From Hemerocallis citrina (taxonomy: Eukaryota > Streptophyta > Magnoliopsida > Asparagales > Asphodelaceae): 64,000 nt of DNA. Position numbers and translations under genes: made by a program. Shown here piece after piece: positions 48,798 through 59,827 of this stretch (position 1 is its first letter; every line of letters starts with the position of its first letter). Where the stretch lies: assembly GCA_017893485.1 (NCBI GenBank), contig JACEHZ010000589.1:1924501-1988500 (forward strand), read 5' to 3'. The notes under the pieces are model-generated. The model was not told where the DNA came from, searched no databases, and saw nothing but the letters and a program-made list of their open reading frames with translations.

Positions 48798-49939
48798 CTC
48801 TATAAGCGTTCCTATACTCAGGTTAATGGTCAACCTTACCTTTGGTGCCTCTCTCCTGAAGGGGCCAACTATGCCCTAAAAGAAGTTCATGAAAGAATTG
48901 GCGGCAGCCATCTTGGCGCAAGATACCTTGCACGGAAAGTACTCAATCATGGTTACTACTGGCCCACTATCCTCAATGATGCTTAAGCCTATGTATGTCA
49001 ATCCATCCCCTGTCAGAAACACTCCTCCATCAAGCGGATCCCTCAGGCCAACCTCAGTTACATGTTGAGCCATATCTCATTCGCAATGTGGGGAATAGAT
49101 CTGCTCGGGCCTTTCCCTCCTGCAACCGGATAGCGGACATACTTAGTGGTCACTAATGATTACTTTACAAAGTGGATAGAGGCAGAACCATTGGCAATGG
49201 TCACCGAGCATAAAGTACAACAGTTCTTCTAGAAGAACATAGTGTGCCCGTTCGGGATCCCCCGCACATTAGTCATGGATAATGAAACTCAATTCACTGG
49301 CAAAGGGTTCCGCAAATTTTGCTATGACCTGGGAATTGAGCAAAGTTTCTCTTTAATATCTCACCCCCAGACTAATGGTCAAGCCGAGAACACCAATTGG
49401 AAAATCTTGGATGACCTCAAGAAGAGGCTCGGTGAAGCCCCAAAGGGACAATGGGTAGAAGAACTCCCGAGTGTGCTCTAGTCCTATAGAACCATGAAAC
49501 GAATCCCCACGGGGGAATCCCCGTTCAACCTAACCTTTGGCAACGAAGCCCTCATTTCTCTAGAAGTGGGAATACCTTCTCCTTGCCTCCTTTTGTTCAG
49601 TGAAGAGTAAAACTCGAATGACATTCGAGCCAAAATTGAACTCCTCGAAGAAGTCCGAAAGAAGTATATCCTTCGAAGAAACATCTACCAGCAGAGGGTA
49701 GAGAGATTTTACAATAAGAGAGTCCGTCTGGCTAACATTCAGGAAGGGGACATCTTCATCCGGAACCTCAAGATTTTGAACCCTCGAAAGAAGGGGAAGC
49801 TCGCCCTCAACTGGGAAGGACCATACAAATTCTCTCAACTTGTTCCCCAGGGGCCTACCGACTTGAAGACTTGAGGGGGAAGAAGATATTCAGGACTTGG
49901 AACGCCAAACACCTCATGAAGTACCAAGAGAGCGCTTAA
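48798..49939 (+). pseudogene. Gypsy integrase, interrupted
   Basis: Reads from the integrase zinc-binding region (EVHERIGGSHLG...ARKVLNHGYYWP...CQ) into the core: MWGIDLLGPFPPATG (first Asp), LVMDNETQF (second Asp) and HPQTNGQAENTN (catalytic Glu). It continues through RKKGKLALNWEGPY to a natural-looking end ...WNAKHLMKYQESA at 49939. In-frame stops near 48986, 49130, 49230, 49480 and 49609 and a one-base shift near 49850 inactivate it. Several stops stand where relatives have Trp or Gln. The sequence before 48798 does not continue into reverse transcriptase. Confidence 0.9.
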
Positions 49940-50262
49940 CGCCCTCGCTTAGTAGTTAGCACCAAACATGTAATAATGATCGATGATTATAACGATCACA
50001 ACATGTAATAAAGGCCTGCATTAAAGCAGCCGCTTAGTTTGAATTTTTCAATAAAATTATTATTTTCTTTTGCAAAAATCCTAGTATAGTTCAACTCAGT
50101 TCGGCTTAAGGAAGCATTAAGTTAGACACATGGTATGTCTCCAAGCAAACACCATAAATTTGCCAAGCACTCCAATGAACAATTGCATGATCCATTCAGG
50201 ATTCAAAAGTTGCACGGGCATGCTTGCCTCTGAGCCTGTGTGTAGGGTATATCTCGTTGTAC

Positions 50263-50925
50263 GAGTGCCCATCCTCGGACAGGTGTGGAGTACATTTATG
50301 GTTCGTAGAGCCACTCCAGCCACATGCTTCCAAGTGAGTGGGTGGGATTCGGTTCGCCATTTGAGTGCTCCCAAAATCCATTGTCACTATGTTCGGAGTC
50401 CACTCATGGTTCATAGGGCCCTTTAGCCTCTTGCCCCCGAACAAATGTGCGAAGTTTGGCTCACCGTTCGAGTACTCCTGAAACAACTCCGGACAGGTGA
50501 GGAGTCCATTCATGGTTCATAGAACCACTCTAGCCACTTGCTTCCAAGAGAGTGTGCAGGATTCGGTTCGCTATTCGAGAGCTCCTAAAACTCATTGTCA
50601 CTATGTTCGGAACCCACTCACGGTTCATAGGATCGTTTTAGCCACTTGCCCCTAAACAAGTGTGCGAAGTTTGGTTTGCCGTTCGAGTGCTCCTGAAACA
50701 ACCTCGAACAGGTAAGGAGTTCATTCATGGTTCATAGAGCCGCTCCAGTCACATGCTCCCGAGTAAGTGTGTAGGATTTGACTCGCTATTCGAGTGCTCC
50801 CAAAACTCATCGTCAGTATTGTTCGGAGTCCACTCACGATTTATAGAGCCGCTTTAGACACTAGCCCCAAAACAAGTATGCGAGATTCGGCTCGCCGTTC
50901 GAGTGCTCCTGATACAACCACAAGT
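50263..50925 (+). repeat. 215-bp tandem repeat in the gypsy 3' UTR
   Basis: Three units with period about 215 bp (CAGGTGTGGAG near 50280, CAGGTGAGGAG near 50494, CAGGTAAGGAG near 50709). Each is made of two related halves containing CACTCATGGTTCATAG and GTTCGAGTGCTCC. Such arrays between pol and the 3' LTR are known in Tat-lineage elements as a source of satellites. Confidence 0.85.
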
Positions 50926-53188
50926 TCAAAAGGACAACAACTCACAGAGACATTTCTCAAACACTTAGGAGAATCTTACTTCACAAAAAAGAATCTGATT
51001 ATAAGTTTGATTGAGAAACAAGTCTCTACAAGATTACAATATCTAACTCAGCTCCATCTCAACTTCTTTTTGGTAAACAGATGTTCCTCTTAGGAAACAC
51101 ACGCGGCTATGACTTCTAGTAGACACCAGAGCACTATTCTGTTCCTTCGAACCATCTGAGGGGATGCCCAAACCCGCGAATCGAGTCCTACCCTCCGGGC
51201 CTACTGCCGTGTTGCTCCTCCGATCGATGCTCAGCTAGAAGAACCCACCACCCCGCTTGGAGCATCACCTGGATACTGAGGGACCTCAGGCAAACGTAAA
51301 GCCAGTTCATGAAACGATCTCCCTTGTGGATGATCTTCAAAAGAGCAAGAAGTGTTCCTGACATTCCCCCCCTCAAGAAGTCACATCAAGCGATGGATTT
51401 CAACCTCTTGTTCAATGAGCCTTTCTTTCAGGAGTAATCCTTAACTTTAATTTTCAAACGAGGCACACTTGCATACGCTGAACCACTTGGTTGAGTCCCC
51501 ACCGAAAATTCAAGAATTGTTCTTCTTAGATGAGTCACCTCTAAGCTACTCTCAAGCACCATGTTCTTCAGTTTGTCTCTTTCGGAGGTGGCGACAAGTA
51601 AAGAGCGACGAAGGATATTGAGCCTCGAAGATTTTCCTATAGCTGCTCCTCCTGAAGAGAGATCTTCCACACCAACTAGAGGTACCTCCCGCAAGATCTC
51701 GTCGTTATGTCTCGCTTTTGTATCTCTTCGGGACAACACTCTTCTCAAGTGACCAAGTTTGGCATCCGCTTTAGAAAGCCTCTCCTGTGAACAAGCAAGT
51801 CCCAGCTCTGTCACTTGAAGCTTGGAACAAGGATGAACAATCTCGTGGTTGCGAAAGTCACGTGCATCATGCATAATAACATGCTAATAAGAAAGAACGA
51901 TGGATCACTCTAATAGAGCAAGCAGGCTCAAAGGATACACAAAATCTCAACAGATCAAATCCAAAACAAGGTGCGAAAACATAAAGAATGATTTCATCGA
52001 AATGTAAAGATACATCAAGCGGTGGCAAGTCCACTATTAGGCATCCATACAAAGAACAAAATGAAAACAAGGTAAAACCAACGAGCTAAAGAGGAGTCAA
52101 GGATCCACCTCGATCGACTGATCCACGAGAGGAGTAGACTCGCGACCAGTCCCCTCAACTGCTCTCGTGGTCACTACCATTGTGGACAAAGGATCCGCTA
52201 TGACATCCTACTCCTGCTCCTCCCCCTCCTCCGCCTCCTCGTCTTCCTCATCGTTGTCAGGAAATGCATCATACAAAGAGTACCCCAAACAGTTGAAGCT
52301 GGGGACTCGTTCTTTAACGTGCCGAACAGCCCTGGCGTACGCCTTCTCCATGTTCAGGGACAGTACCCCTCTGCTTTGTCCTTCGCCGCCTTCACCGCAT
52401 CTTCTCTCTCCTTCGCAACTCTCTCACCCTGGCTGCATGCTCCCTCTTCCGGTCTGCCCAATCCTTCTCTCCGACCTCCTGATCATTCTCCTTCGCCAAG
52501 GTCAACTCCAGCAATCCTGTCTGTGTCACCTGGGTCTCTACTAGGCTCTCCAACTCCTTGGCGGTCTTCACCTGCTCCGAATTATCCCTGTCACTCATCG
52601 TCTTCAACTCCTCCTACTCCATCATTTATCTCTACAAGTAGCTGAAGTGGAAAGTGATCTACAAGAAGAAAAATATTTGAAGTTATAAAGGGGAAAACAA
52701 TTCTATTGCGTCATAAAAGTCAAGTGCCGAAATAAATTAATAAAAGCTTACCGCAATGTTAGCCCTGGCTATCTCCAAGGCGTCGTCGCCTACTGACTCT
52801 GCATCCATCGCCGCTTTGTCCTTCGAGGTCTCAAGGTGATCGACTGCCTGGATACAAGTCGTTGAGTCTCCAAGGAACCCATCATGCTTCATCACCCGCC
52901 AGTCTGGGACGAAGAGCTTTTTATGCTCTTTCGTAAGTATATCCTCAGCTCTCGCTTTGAGGGGAAAAGCCTTGAGTGAAAGTGCAGCACCCAAGGAAAG
53001 TCCCCTGGCAGATGGGGCAGGTGAAGTAGCGGGGGGAGACTTTAAGATTACCACCGAGGAGGCACTCGCGGGCCCCTTGCAAGTTTCGCCACCGAAGTTT
53101 TGGTGGATGACCTCTTCCTTTTCTTCTCTTCAGGGGCCTTGCTGCTCAACCCCGCACGCTTGGAGATGATCGCGTCGAAGTCCATGCC

Positions 53189-53640
53189 TAGTGCTGGTAT
53201 CGGGTCTTCCACTACTCAGACTCGGACCCGGACCCGGACCTGGACTTCTAAGAATCGGGTCCGGGTCCGGATCCGGATCCGGGTCTTCCTTAAAAAATAT
53301 ATATCTGTTGGGTTCGATAGTAAGTGTGTTTGCACCTGATACCTTACGATTCCAACAATTTTGCACTTAAGTACATGAATAAATATTATATTTACACATC
53401 TATCTTCAATAGTTACTATTTACATGTATATAATATAACCCTATTATTCAAATCCCAAATATTTGGGGGTATATTTTAACGGGTCGGGTCTATTTTGAGC
53501 GGACCCAGACCCGGACCCAGTAGTGCATTGGGTCTTCTTTTAGGATCCGGACCAGTATAGATCGGTTCTGTTCCGGTCCAATGCCAGGTCTGGGTCGGAT
53601 CCGGGTCAGGATCGGGTATCAAGTCAAAGTAATAGCTCTA
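53189..53640 (+). mobile_element. hAT-like GGGTCC-rich element, copy 3, inside the antisense ORF
   Basis: Starts TAGTGCTGGTATCGGG with GGGTCC/CCGGATCC arms at both ends, but a different AT-rich core from copies 1 and 2. The flanks TCCATGCC (53181-53188) and TTCATGCT (53641-53648) match in 6 of 8 positions, both differences C/T, a plausible decayed target duplication. It splits the antisense ORF, so it inserted after the gypsy element. Confidence 0.72.
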
Positions 53641-53775
53641 TTCATGCTAGCAGCTCCTGCGAAATAAGACACAAAGTGATATAAAAAAAATGAATGAAAA
53701 AAAAGAAGAAGTAACAACTACGACAAAGGTTCAAAGAAATAATCAAAGATGCGTACTAGGGTGGATCGGACTGAG

Positions 53776-54013
53776 ACCCCCTCTGAAGAGAAACTCCTTT
53801 GTCACCTTTCTCCAACCCATAGCAGGTCGACCTAAAAGTATTCTAACCATCTCGTCTTCCTCTAGGCTCAAGATGGGGCCGACTTTTGCCCTAGACCCCC
53901 TCTGAAGAGAAACTCCTTTGTCACCTTTCTCCAACCCATAGCAGGTCGACCAAAAAGTATTCTAACCATCTCGTCTTTCTCTGGGCTCAAGATGGGGCCG
54001 GCTTTTGCCCTCT
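53776..54013. repeat. 119-bp tandem duplication in the antisense ORF
   Basis: CCCCCTCTGAAGAGAAACTCC recurs 119 bp later, with the remainder of each unit nearly identical. 119 is not a multiple of three, so the duplication itself shifts the frame of the antisense ORF. Confidence 0.9.
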
Positions 54014-54799
54014 TCGGCACCTCCTCTCTCCACCTTGTGGAAATCGCCCATGGCTCATGACTCTGAACAATGAAGTATTTGTCCCTCCAGTTCTTGATCG
54101 AGTTGGGGTTGTCGATCAGCTTCACCCCCCGATGAGGAGTAAGATAGTATCTAAACACCGACCTATTATTTTAATGGACCTTGTAGAGCCTCCTAAAAAA
54201 TGTTCAGTCAAGGCTCGATCTCTGTCGCCTGGCAGTGCAGCACAAAGCCATTCACATATCTCCACATGTTCGGCATATACGGGATAGGACTCAAAGAATA
54301 TCATCGTAGAACTTCGGTCACAAACGGGGGTAGGGAAAGATGAAGACCTGCAAGAAAAGCATCAAACGGAAAGAAGCACGTGTCAGGGGAAGTAGGCGAA
54401 CATGCTCTAACGCTAGGGCCTAGCAATATAAGATCGAACTCCTTCGGGATCATGAAACACTCCTGAATGCTGCCCAAATCCTCCTCTATAAGCATCGAAA
54501 ATATATCATCCACCTCCGAGTGCTCACGATGCTCGTTCTCCTCATACAACGACGCCATCTCGTGCTCTACTCTCGACAATAGATCGCAGAGTAGTCTCTA
54601 ATACCGCCGAGGCGTGATAAAGGCCTAGAAAGCCTACCTAACTCCCCTACTTCTCTCGTTCTCACCACTACCATCTCGACCATGATCAAATCTGCCACTC
54701 TCTTCCCTTTATCTACCTTTGAAGGCGGAGTCAATTGCCTATCTCCACTGTGGCTCGAGGAGGAGGTCTCATCTCCCGAAGACACCCTAGACATCTTTG

Positions 54800-54801
<2 letters not shown>

Positions 54802-54856
<55 letters not shown>
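54802..54856 (+). repeat. (TA)n microsatellite
   Basis: About 27 TA dinucleotides just upstream of the antisense ORF start. Confidence 0.95.
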
Positions 54857-54858
<2 letters not shown>

Positions 54859-55053
54859 CCATGGATGTGATAGCCACGGTCGGAAAGCTTGCTGGAAAAA
54901 GTAAATACCCGCCGCAACGAATGATAATTTCACCGGAGAGGAAAAGATTTTGAGGATGAGAAATGAGGGAATAAGGGAGGAGATGAAAGGGATGGGTGTT
55001 TTATAACAAGAGGGAGACGATGCTTGGGCTCACGAAGCTTATGGGCCCCCAAC

Positions 55054-56698
55054 TGTTGGGAAAGCCCAAGAGAAAGAGAATTCTAACTGTCATGAAGGCA
55101 AAATGACAAAGAAAGTCCAACAATCAGGAAGATCGAACGACACAACCTTTGACTGGTCAACGATCAAAAGGAACACGTGTCGTGTAGCTAAACCACCTCC
55201 AGCATTTGGTGACTTGCACCGAACAAACATGACCCCGATCGAGAAATCACTAAAAACCATTGACTGGTCAATGGTCAATGGTCAACAGGGACACGTATCG
55301 CGCAGCCTAATAACTTCCAGTGTTCGGTGGCTTGCGTCGAACAAACGTGCTCCCGATCAAAATAAGCGCAAAACATCGTTGACTGATCAATAGTCAACGG
55401 TCAATGCCATGTGTCGCGTGACCAAACCACCCCCATCGTTCGGCGCAACGATCCAAGCAAATGTGCCCTCGAGCTAAAATGAGGCACTTTGCGTTGACCG
55501 GTCAACGCCTCCAGACCACTCGATCTCTATGATTCTTGAGCCAGTCGCGATCAACGTTTCAGATCACGCTACATCATCAAGTAATTATTAATTAATTAAT
55601 TTATTTATTAAATCGAATTAATTATTTAATAATTCTGAATTAATTAAAAATCTTAAAAATTAATTAAAATTCTAAAAAAGAATTATTAATTCGGAAAAAT
55701 AATTTTAAAAATTCCAAAAAATAATTATTAAATCTAGAATAATTAATTAATATTTTCCGAAAATTCATTATTAGAGTTCGAGAATTAAATAAAAAATTCG
55801 AGAAATGATTAAAAATCGGAAGAAAAAAAAATCTAAAAAATCGCAAAAAATCAAGAAAAAATCTAAAAACAATTTTGGGTATTTTTGCAAACTCAAAATA
55901 ACTCCATTACACCTCGAGAAAAATCCAAACTTTTCCAAGACCTCCAGTATGTTTTGTAAACCAGTAAGAGTAGGCAAACTACTCCACAAAAGCTATGAAA
56001 CTTAGTCTTCGGAAGTGGGGGGTTTGTGATATTGATAAAAGTAGAACCAAATCGGGACCGTTTGAATCAGACACGAATCTTAAAACTTTTAAGGGTAAAA
56101 TGAAAATTTCGCGGGTCTGTAAAATGGGAATTGGGTCTCTTTTAATCCCAACATCCCAAAACGGGTCTGTTTAACTGGGTTGTCCTACCAGCCTAGTAAG
56201 AATAAGTCCAGATTGTTTAAATATTGTTTAAACTCAAAATTATCCATAAAAGATGGTTCAAAACCATATCTCTTATCCTAAAGAGAGTCTTAAACTCTTC
56301 CCAACCACTTTTATCTTTTCATAGAGATGAGATAATCGATTCAATTCCAAAACACCGGAGAGTAGAGATAAATGATTATCTCAAAACTGACCCCCAAGGC
56401 GTCCCCCTATCTCCACCAGAGACAGATAATCAGTATTTTCTCCACAAAAGCTCTATCAAAGTCTTCTTGATTTCTGACTTGAGCGTCGGAGGGTTTGTCG
56501 CCGAGATCAACCGCGATGTTTTAGACTTTTTTGCATGTCTGCGAAGGCGATCGTCACACACGAATCGAATCCTATGGCACAAATGAGTCAGATCGTCAAG
56601 TCAGTCGCAATCAACAACGTAAGTCAAAATATCAAGTTCTTGATTGTTCTTTCAAAGAATCCACATTATCTAATTGCTCCCACACTCAAAAAAGCAGG

Positions 56699-56702
<4 letters not shown>
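55054..56702 (+). repeat. 3' LTR of the gypsy element
   Basis: Starts TGTTGGGAAAGCCC and ends AGCAGGAACA. It contains TTCTGACTTGAGCGTCGGAGG (about 56473), a motif common near the R-U5 of plant gypsy LTRs. The first 500 bp hold three roughly 115-bp tandem units rich in TTGAC/GTCAA (from about 55149). No 5' LTR is available to confirm the limits. Confidence 0.75.

Positions 56703-56745
<43 letters not shown>
56703..56745 (+). repeat. (TA)n microsatellite
   Basis: Follows the end of the gypsy LTR and borders a foldback element. Confidence 0.95.
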
Positions 56746-56748
<3 letters not shown>

Positions 56749-57099
56749 TCCCCTTCGGTTGCACACTACTTTGGTGAGCACTCCGTGAGCACTCATGAAA
56801 TAGAGCACTTATGACAAATCCGAACCGTTCATATTGTTCTATATACCTTAGATAGCCTAACAATAAAAAATCAAGTAATTTGAAGTTCATTTGCCCATGA
56901 TTTACATCATTACAAAATTGTATGGCTGAAATTTCTAACAGCATGATGGATGGGCAAATGAACTTCAAATTACTTGATTTTTTATTGTTAGGCTATCTAA
57001 GGTATATAGAACAATATGAACGGTTCGGATTTGTCATAGGTGCTCTATTTCATGAGTGCTCACGGAGTGCTCACCAAAAGTAGTTTGCAACCGAAGATT

Positions 57100-57103
<4 letters not shown>
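56746..57103. mobile_element. Foldback MITE between (TA)n tracts
   Basis: Two arms of roughly 160-170 bp are near-perfect inverted repeats (…CTTCGGTTGCA…, …GGTGAGCACTCCGTGAGCAC…, …TAACAATAAAAAATCAAG…) around a short centre at about 56900-56940. TA borders on both sides fit a TA-targeting element. No coding content. Confidence 0.8.
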
Positions 57104-57139
<36 letters not shown>

Positions 57140-57143
<4 letters not shown>

Positions 57144-57192
57144 CCCATTTTGGGAGTTTGCCTCAGGCGCCCGTGAACTCAGGGCCGGCCCT
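57140..57192 (+). mobile_element. hAT end fragment
   Basis: CTCAGGCGCCCGTGAACTCAGGGCCGGCCCTC matches the right end of the hAT MITE at 1864-2248. The rest is missing, replaced by a (TA)n tract (57104-57139). Confidence 0.65.
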
Positions 57193-57769
57193 CATTCAAA
57201 CAACACTATAAACAGTGTTACTACTGTTAAAATAGTTTCCGACAGTGCTCCCTTCTTCAAAATAAACCATCCTTTCTTCAAAACAAACCATCAATCCCTT
57301 TGTGAAGCATATCTGAAGTACACACTCTGGAAAGCAAATTCTCAAAAAGAAGAGGCTGCAGAAAAATAACAGGAAATGTATTCTCATTTCCGAACTTGTT
57401 CTCTCCTAACCTGACCTTCTCATCCCCAGTCAGTAAGAGTAAGTTAAAAGTAGGTATGAAGATTAATTTGATACTAAGGACAAGAAGAAATCCAATTTCC
57501 GGAGCGTCAGAGAGTGTTCAAATATGTTAAATGTATAGGCACTTGTGTCATTTAACTTTCTCATAATGAGCATTTGGATTGGATTTTTGTGGGAAAATTC
57601 TGCAAATTTATAAATTTGAGCAAATTTATTTTTTTCCACATTGCAATCTGCCTATGTCAATTGCACCATGGATTTGCAAATTTGATGGTGGGCCCCACTT
57701 CCACCTAGGCCAAATTTGCAAAATACATGGTGCAAATGCCAAATGAATATTTGAAAGTCGGAAAGGAAA
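57193..57769. other. No recognisable feature
   Basis: Mixed-composition intergenic DNA without a coding frame or clear repeat. Confidence 0.55.
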
Positions 57770-57941
57770 GGATAATGTTACACCTACTACCAAATGTACT
57801 ACATTTTTCTTTACAATCTTAGGTGGCACACTATTAGTGGAGGTTATTGTATAGTAGTTGGTACAAACATCTAATAATAGTGTGCCACCTAAGCTAGTAA
57901 TGAAAAAGGTAGTAGATTTGGTAGTAGGTGTAGCATTATCC
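57770..57941. mobile_element. Short foldback MITE (172 bp)
   Basis: Arms GGATAATG(T/C)TACACCTACTACCAAAT ... TTAGGTGGCACACTATTA are inverted repeats covering almost the whole element. No clear target duplication. Confidence 0.8.
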
Positions 57942-58342
57942 AGCTGGAAAATATAAATTTGCAGAATTATCCCCCAATCATCATCAATTCCAAATGGCCC
58001 TAAAGGATTATAATAGGCTGTACATGTACAAAGTAAATCAATCTAGGTACTTACCATGAATGCATGTGAAAATATGTATTTTAGTGTAATTAGCTATAAA
58101 TTTTTCTTTTATTTTTCGCGTAAATTAGCACATAGAATGACAACAAAAGAACTACTAATATGTGGCCCTCATATTGTTGAAGCCTTGAAGAGATAAACAA
58201 AATTAGCAGTTTGTACATAAATGATGAAATTGTCCGTGAATGATATTCTAAACCTTATTTTTAATTGTATATGTTGTCTCTACATTTGAAGCATGCAATA
58301 CATAATATAATACCTCCCCTACCTAGCTAAAATATCAAATGA
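57942..58342. other. No recognisable feature
   Basis: AT-rich spacer between the short foldback MITE and the Helitron pair. Confidence 0.55.
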
Positions 58343-58533
58343 CTAGATTTGCCCGTAGCCACGTGCCTACGGCACATCTTCAGAACGATACAGCATATGA
58401 AAAGTCTTGTAAACAGTAAGTTTGAATAGTATGACAATAATTAGTTGTAAATAAAAGTCCATCTTTTCATTAGTATACGGTGAAAAATAATTATAAATTG
58501 GGGTATAAAAGTTCATGTAGAAATATATATATA

Positions 58534-58702
58534 GGTAAAAGGGATATGAGCAACTTGCTCATTTAGTATATGAGCAATTGATTATGTGGCATGCATGTGA
58601 CACATTGGACAACTAACCCTTTTAAGACTTTTTCAATCACATGTATGTCACATCATCAATTGCCTATTTACTAAATGAGCAAGTTGCTCATAACCCTTTT
58701 TC

Positions 58703-58704
<2 letters not shown>
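58534..58704. mobile_element. TA-flanked foldback MITE, copy 1
   Basis: Arms GGTAAAAGGGATATGAGCAAC and the inverted GGGAAAAAGGGTTATGAGCAA match over about 70 bp. Borders are TA. Confidence 0.85.

Positions 58705-58771
<67 letters not shown>
58705..58771 (+). repeat. (TA)n microsatellite
   Basis: About 33 TA units between two copies of the same MITE. Confidence 0.95.
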
Positions 58772-58776
<5 letters not shown>

Positions 58777-58941
58777 AAAGGGATATGAGCAACTTGCTCA
58801 TTTAGTAAATGTGCAAGTGATTATGTGGCATTCATGTGATACATTGGACAACTAAACCTTTTAAGAACTTTCCAATCACATGCATGCCACATCATCAATT
58901 GCTTATTTACTAAATGAGCAAGTTGCTCATACCCCTTTTTT

Positions 58942-58943
<2 letters not shown>
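58772..58943. mobile_element. TA-flanked foldback MITE, copy 2
   Basis: Near-identical to the copy at 58534-58704, same orientation, again bordered by (TA)n. A third, truncated copy (about 42 bp) lies at 58999-59040, with further (TA)n at 58944-58998 and 59041-59097. Confidence 0.85.
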
Positions 58944-59000
<57 letters not shown>

Positions 59001-59036
59001 AAAAAGGGTTATGAGCAACTTGCTCATTTAGGCAAT

Positions 59037-59099
<63 letters not shown>

Positions 59100-59261
59100 C
59101 GAGAGAGAGAGATAATTAAATAAATTAATGAGTTGTTTTGGGGAATTTGAATTTGAGTTTTGGGGAAAAAATGTGTTTTGTGAGGTTAGATCTGGGCCTT
59201 TGATTTTGGGGGGATTGAAGGAGATCCACTTGATAGCTTTCTTTGTGGTTTATTATATAGA

Positions 59262-59827
59262 CTAGATTTTCCCGTGGCCACGTGCCTACGGCACGTCTTC
59301 AGAACGATACAAAACACGAAAAGCCCTATAAACAGTAAAACAACAATTATGTAGCTCAAGTTTGAATAGTATGACAATAATTAGTTGTAAATAAAAGTCC
59401 ATATTTCCATTAGGATATGTTGAAAAATAATTATAAATGGGAGTGTAAAATCTAATTTCGTAGAACTTTAAGTGTGGAAAATGATGAAATTTAACTGTTG
59501 AAGAGATATTTGCTATTTTCAATATAACATGTGCAATAAAAAAAACATAAAAAATTTAAAAATTTACAAACCTAAAATCTTAAAATCTAAATTTTTAAGT
59601 AAATAAAGAAAGAATGAGAGAGAAAGAGAGAAATATGAAAAAGTGAAGAGAGGATAGAGAGATCGTAATAAAGTAATGAGTTTTTTAGTTTTGGGAGGGA
59701 AAATTTGGTTTTGGGGTTTAAAATTTTGGAAGGAAAAATGTATTTTGTGAGGTTAGATCTGGATCTTTGATTTTGGGGGATTGAAGGTGAGCCGCTTGAT
59801 AGCTTTATTTGTATTTTATTATATAGA
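59262..59827 (-). mobile_element. Helitron family A copy, joined to the next
   Basis: On minus the 5' end is TCTATATAATAAAATAC at 59827 (preceded by A) and the 3' end is the ACGTGCCGTAGGCACGT hairpin then AAAATCTAG at 59262. The next base begins the neighbouring Helitron. Confidence 0.9.

Larger units (their letters stand above)
52097..54794 (-). pseudogene. Antisense extra ORF of the gypsy element (Transposase_28-like)
   Basis: Runs opposite to pol. It starts MSRVSSGDETSSSSHSGD at 54794. The domain at 54580-54200 has the pattern IPKEFDLILLGPS...FFPFDAFLAGLHLSLPPF then LSPIPYMPNMWRYVNGF, matching the Pfam family called putative gypsy type transposon (Transposase_28). Next comes KNWRDKYFIVQ (about 54100), a low-complexity Lys/Ser region, VPDWRVMKHDGFLGDS (about 52890), a charged probable coiled coil (52607-52392) and an acidic tail ending at 52097. 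Frameshifts, stops, a 119-bp duplication and a hAT-like insertion at 53189 disrupt it. Its molecular role is not known; similar ORFs recur in Retand-type elements. Confidence 0.78.
48705..56702 (+). mobile_element. Ty3/gypsy Tat-lineage element, 5' truncated
   Basis: From 5' to 3' it has the integrase end of pol, a spacer with a 215-bp tandem repeat, a large antisense ORF and a 3' LTR. This order, with an extra reverse-oriented ORF between pol and the 3' LTR, is characteristic of Retand/Tat-type elements (established for that group). Gag, protease, reverse transcriptase and the 5' LTR are missing. A hAT-like element (53189-53640) and a (TA)n tract have been added. Confidence 0.85.
58343..59261 (-). 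mobile_element. Helitron family A with nested TA-flanked MITEs
   Basis: Read on minus, the 5' end TCTATATAATAAACCACAAAG begins at 59261 and the 3' end is the GTGCCGTAGGCAC hairpin then CAAATCTAG at 58343. Its 5' end directly abuts the 3' CTAG of the Helitron at 59262-59827. The body is expanded by foldback MITEs and (TA)n tracts (58522-59098). Confidence 0.85.

Noticed and set aside
54682..54870. Frames ending in YIYIYI repeats (also near 56700, 57070 and 58850)
   Set aside because: They are translations of (TA)n microsatellites.
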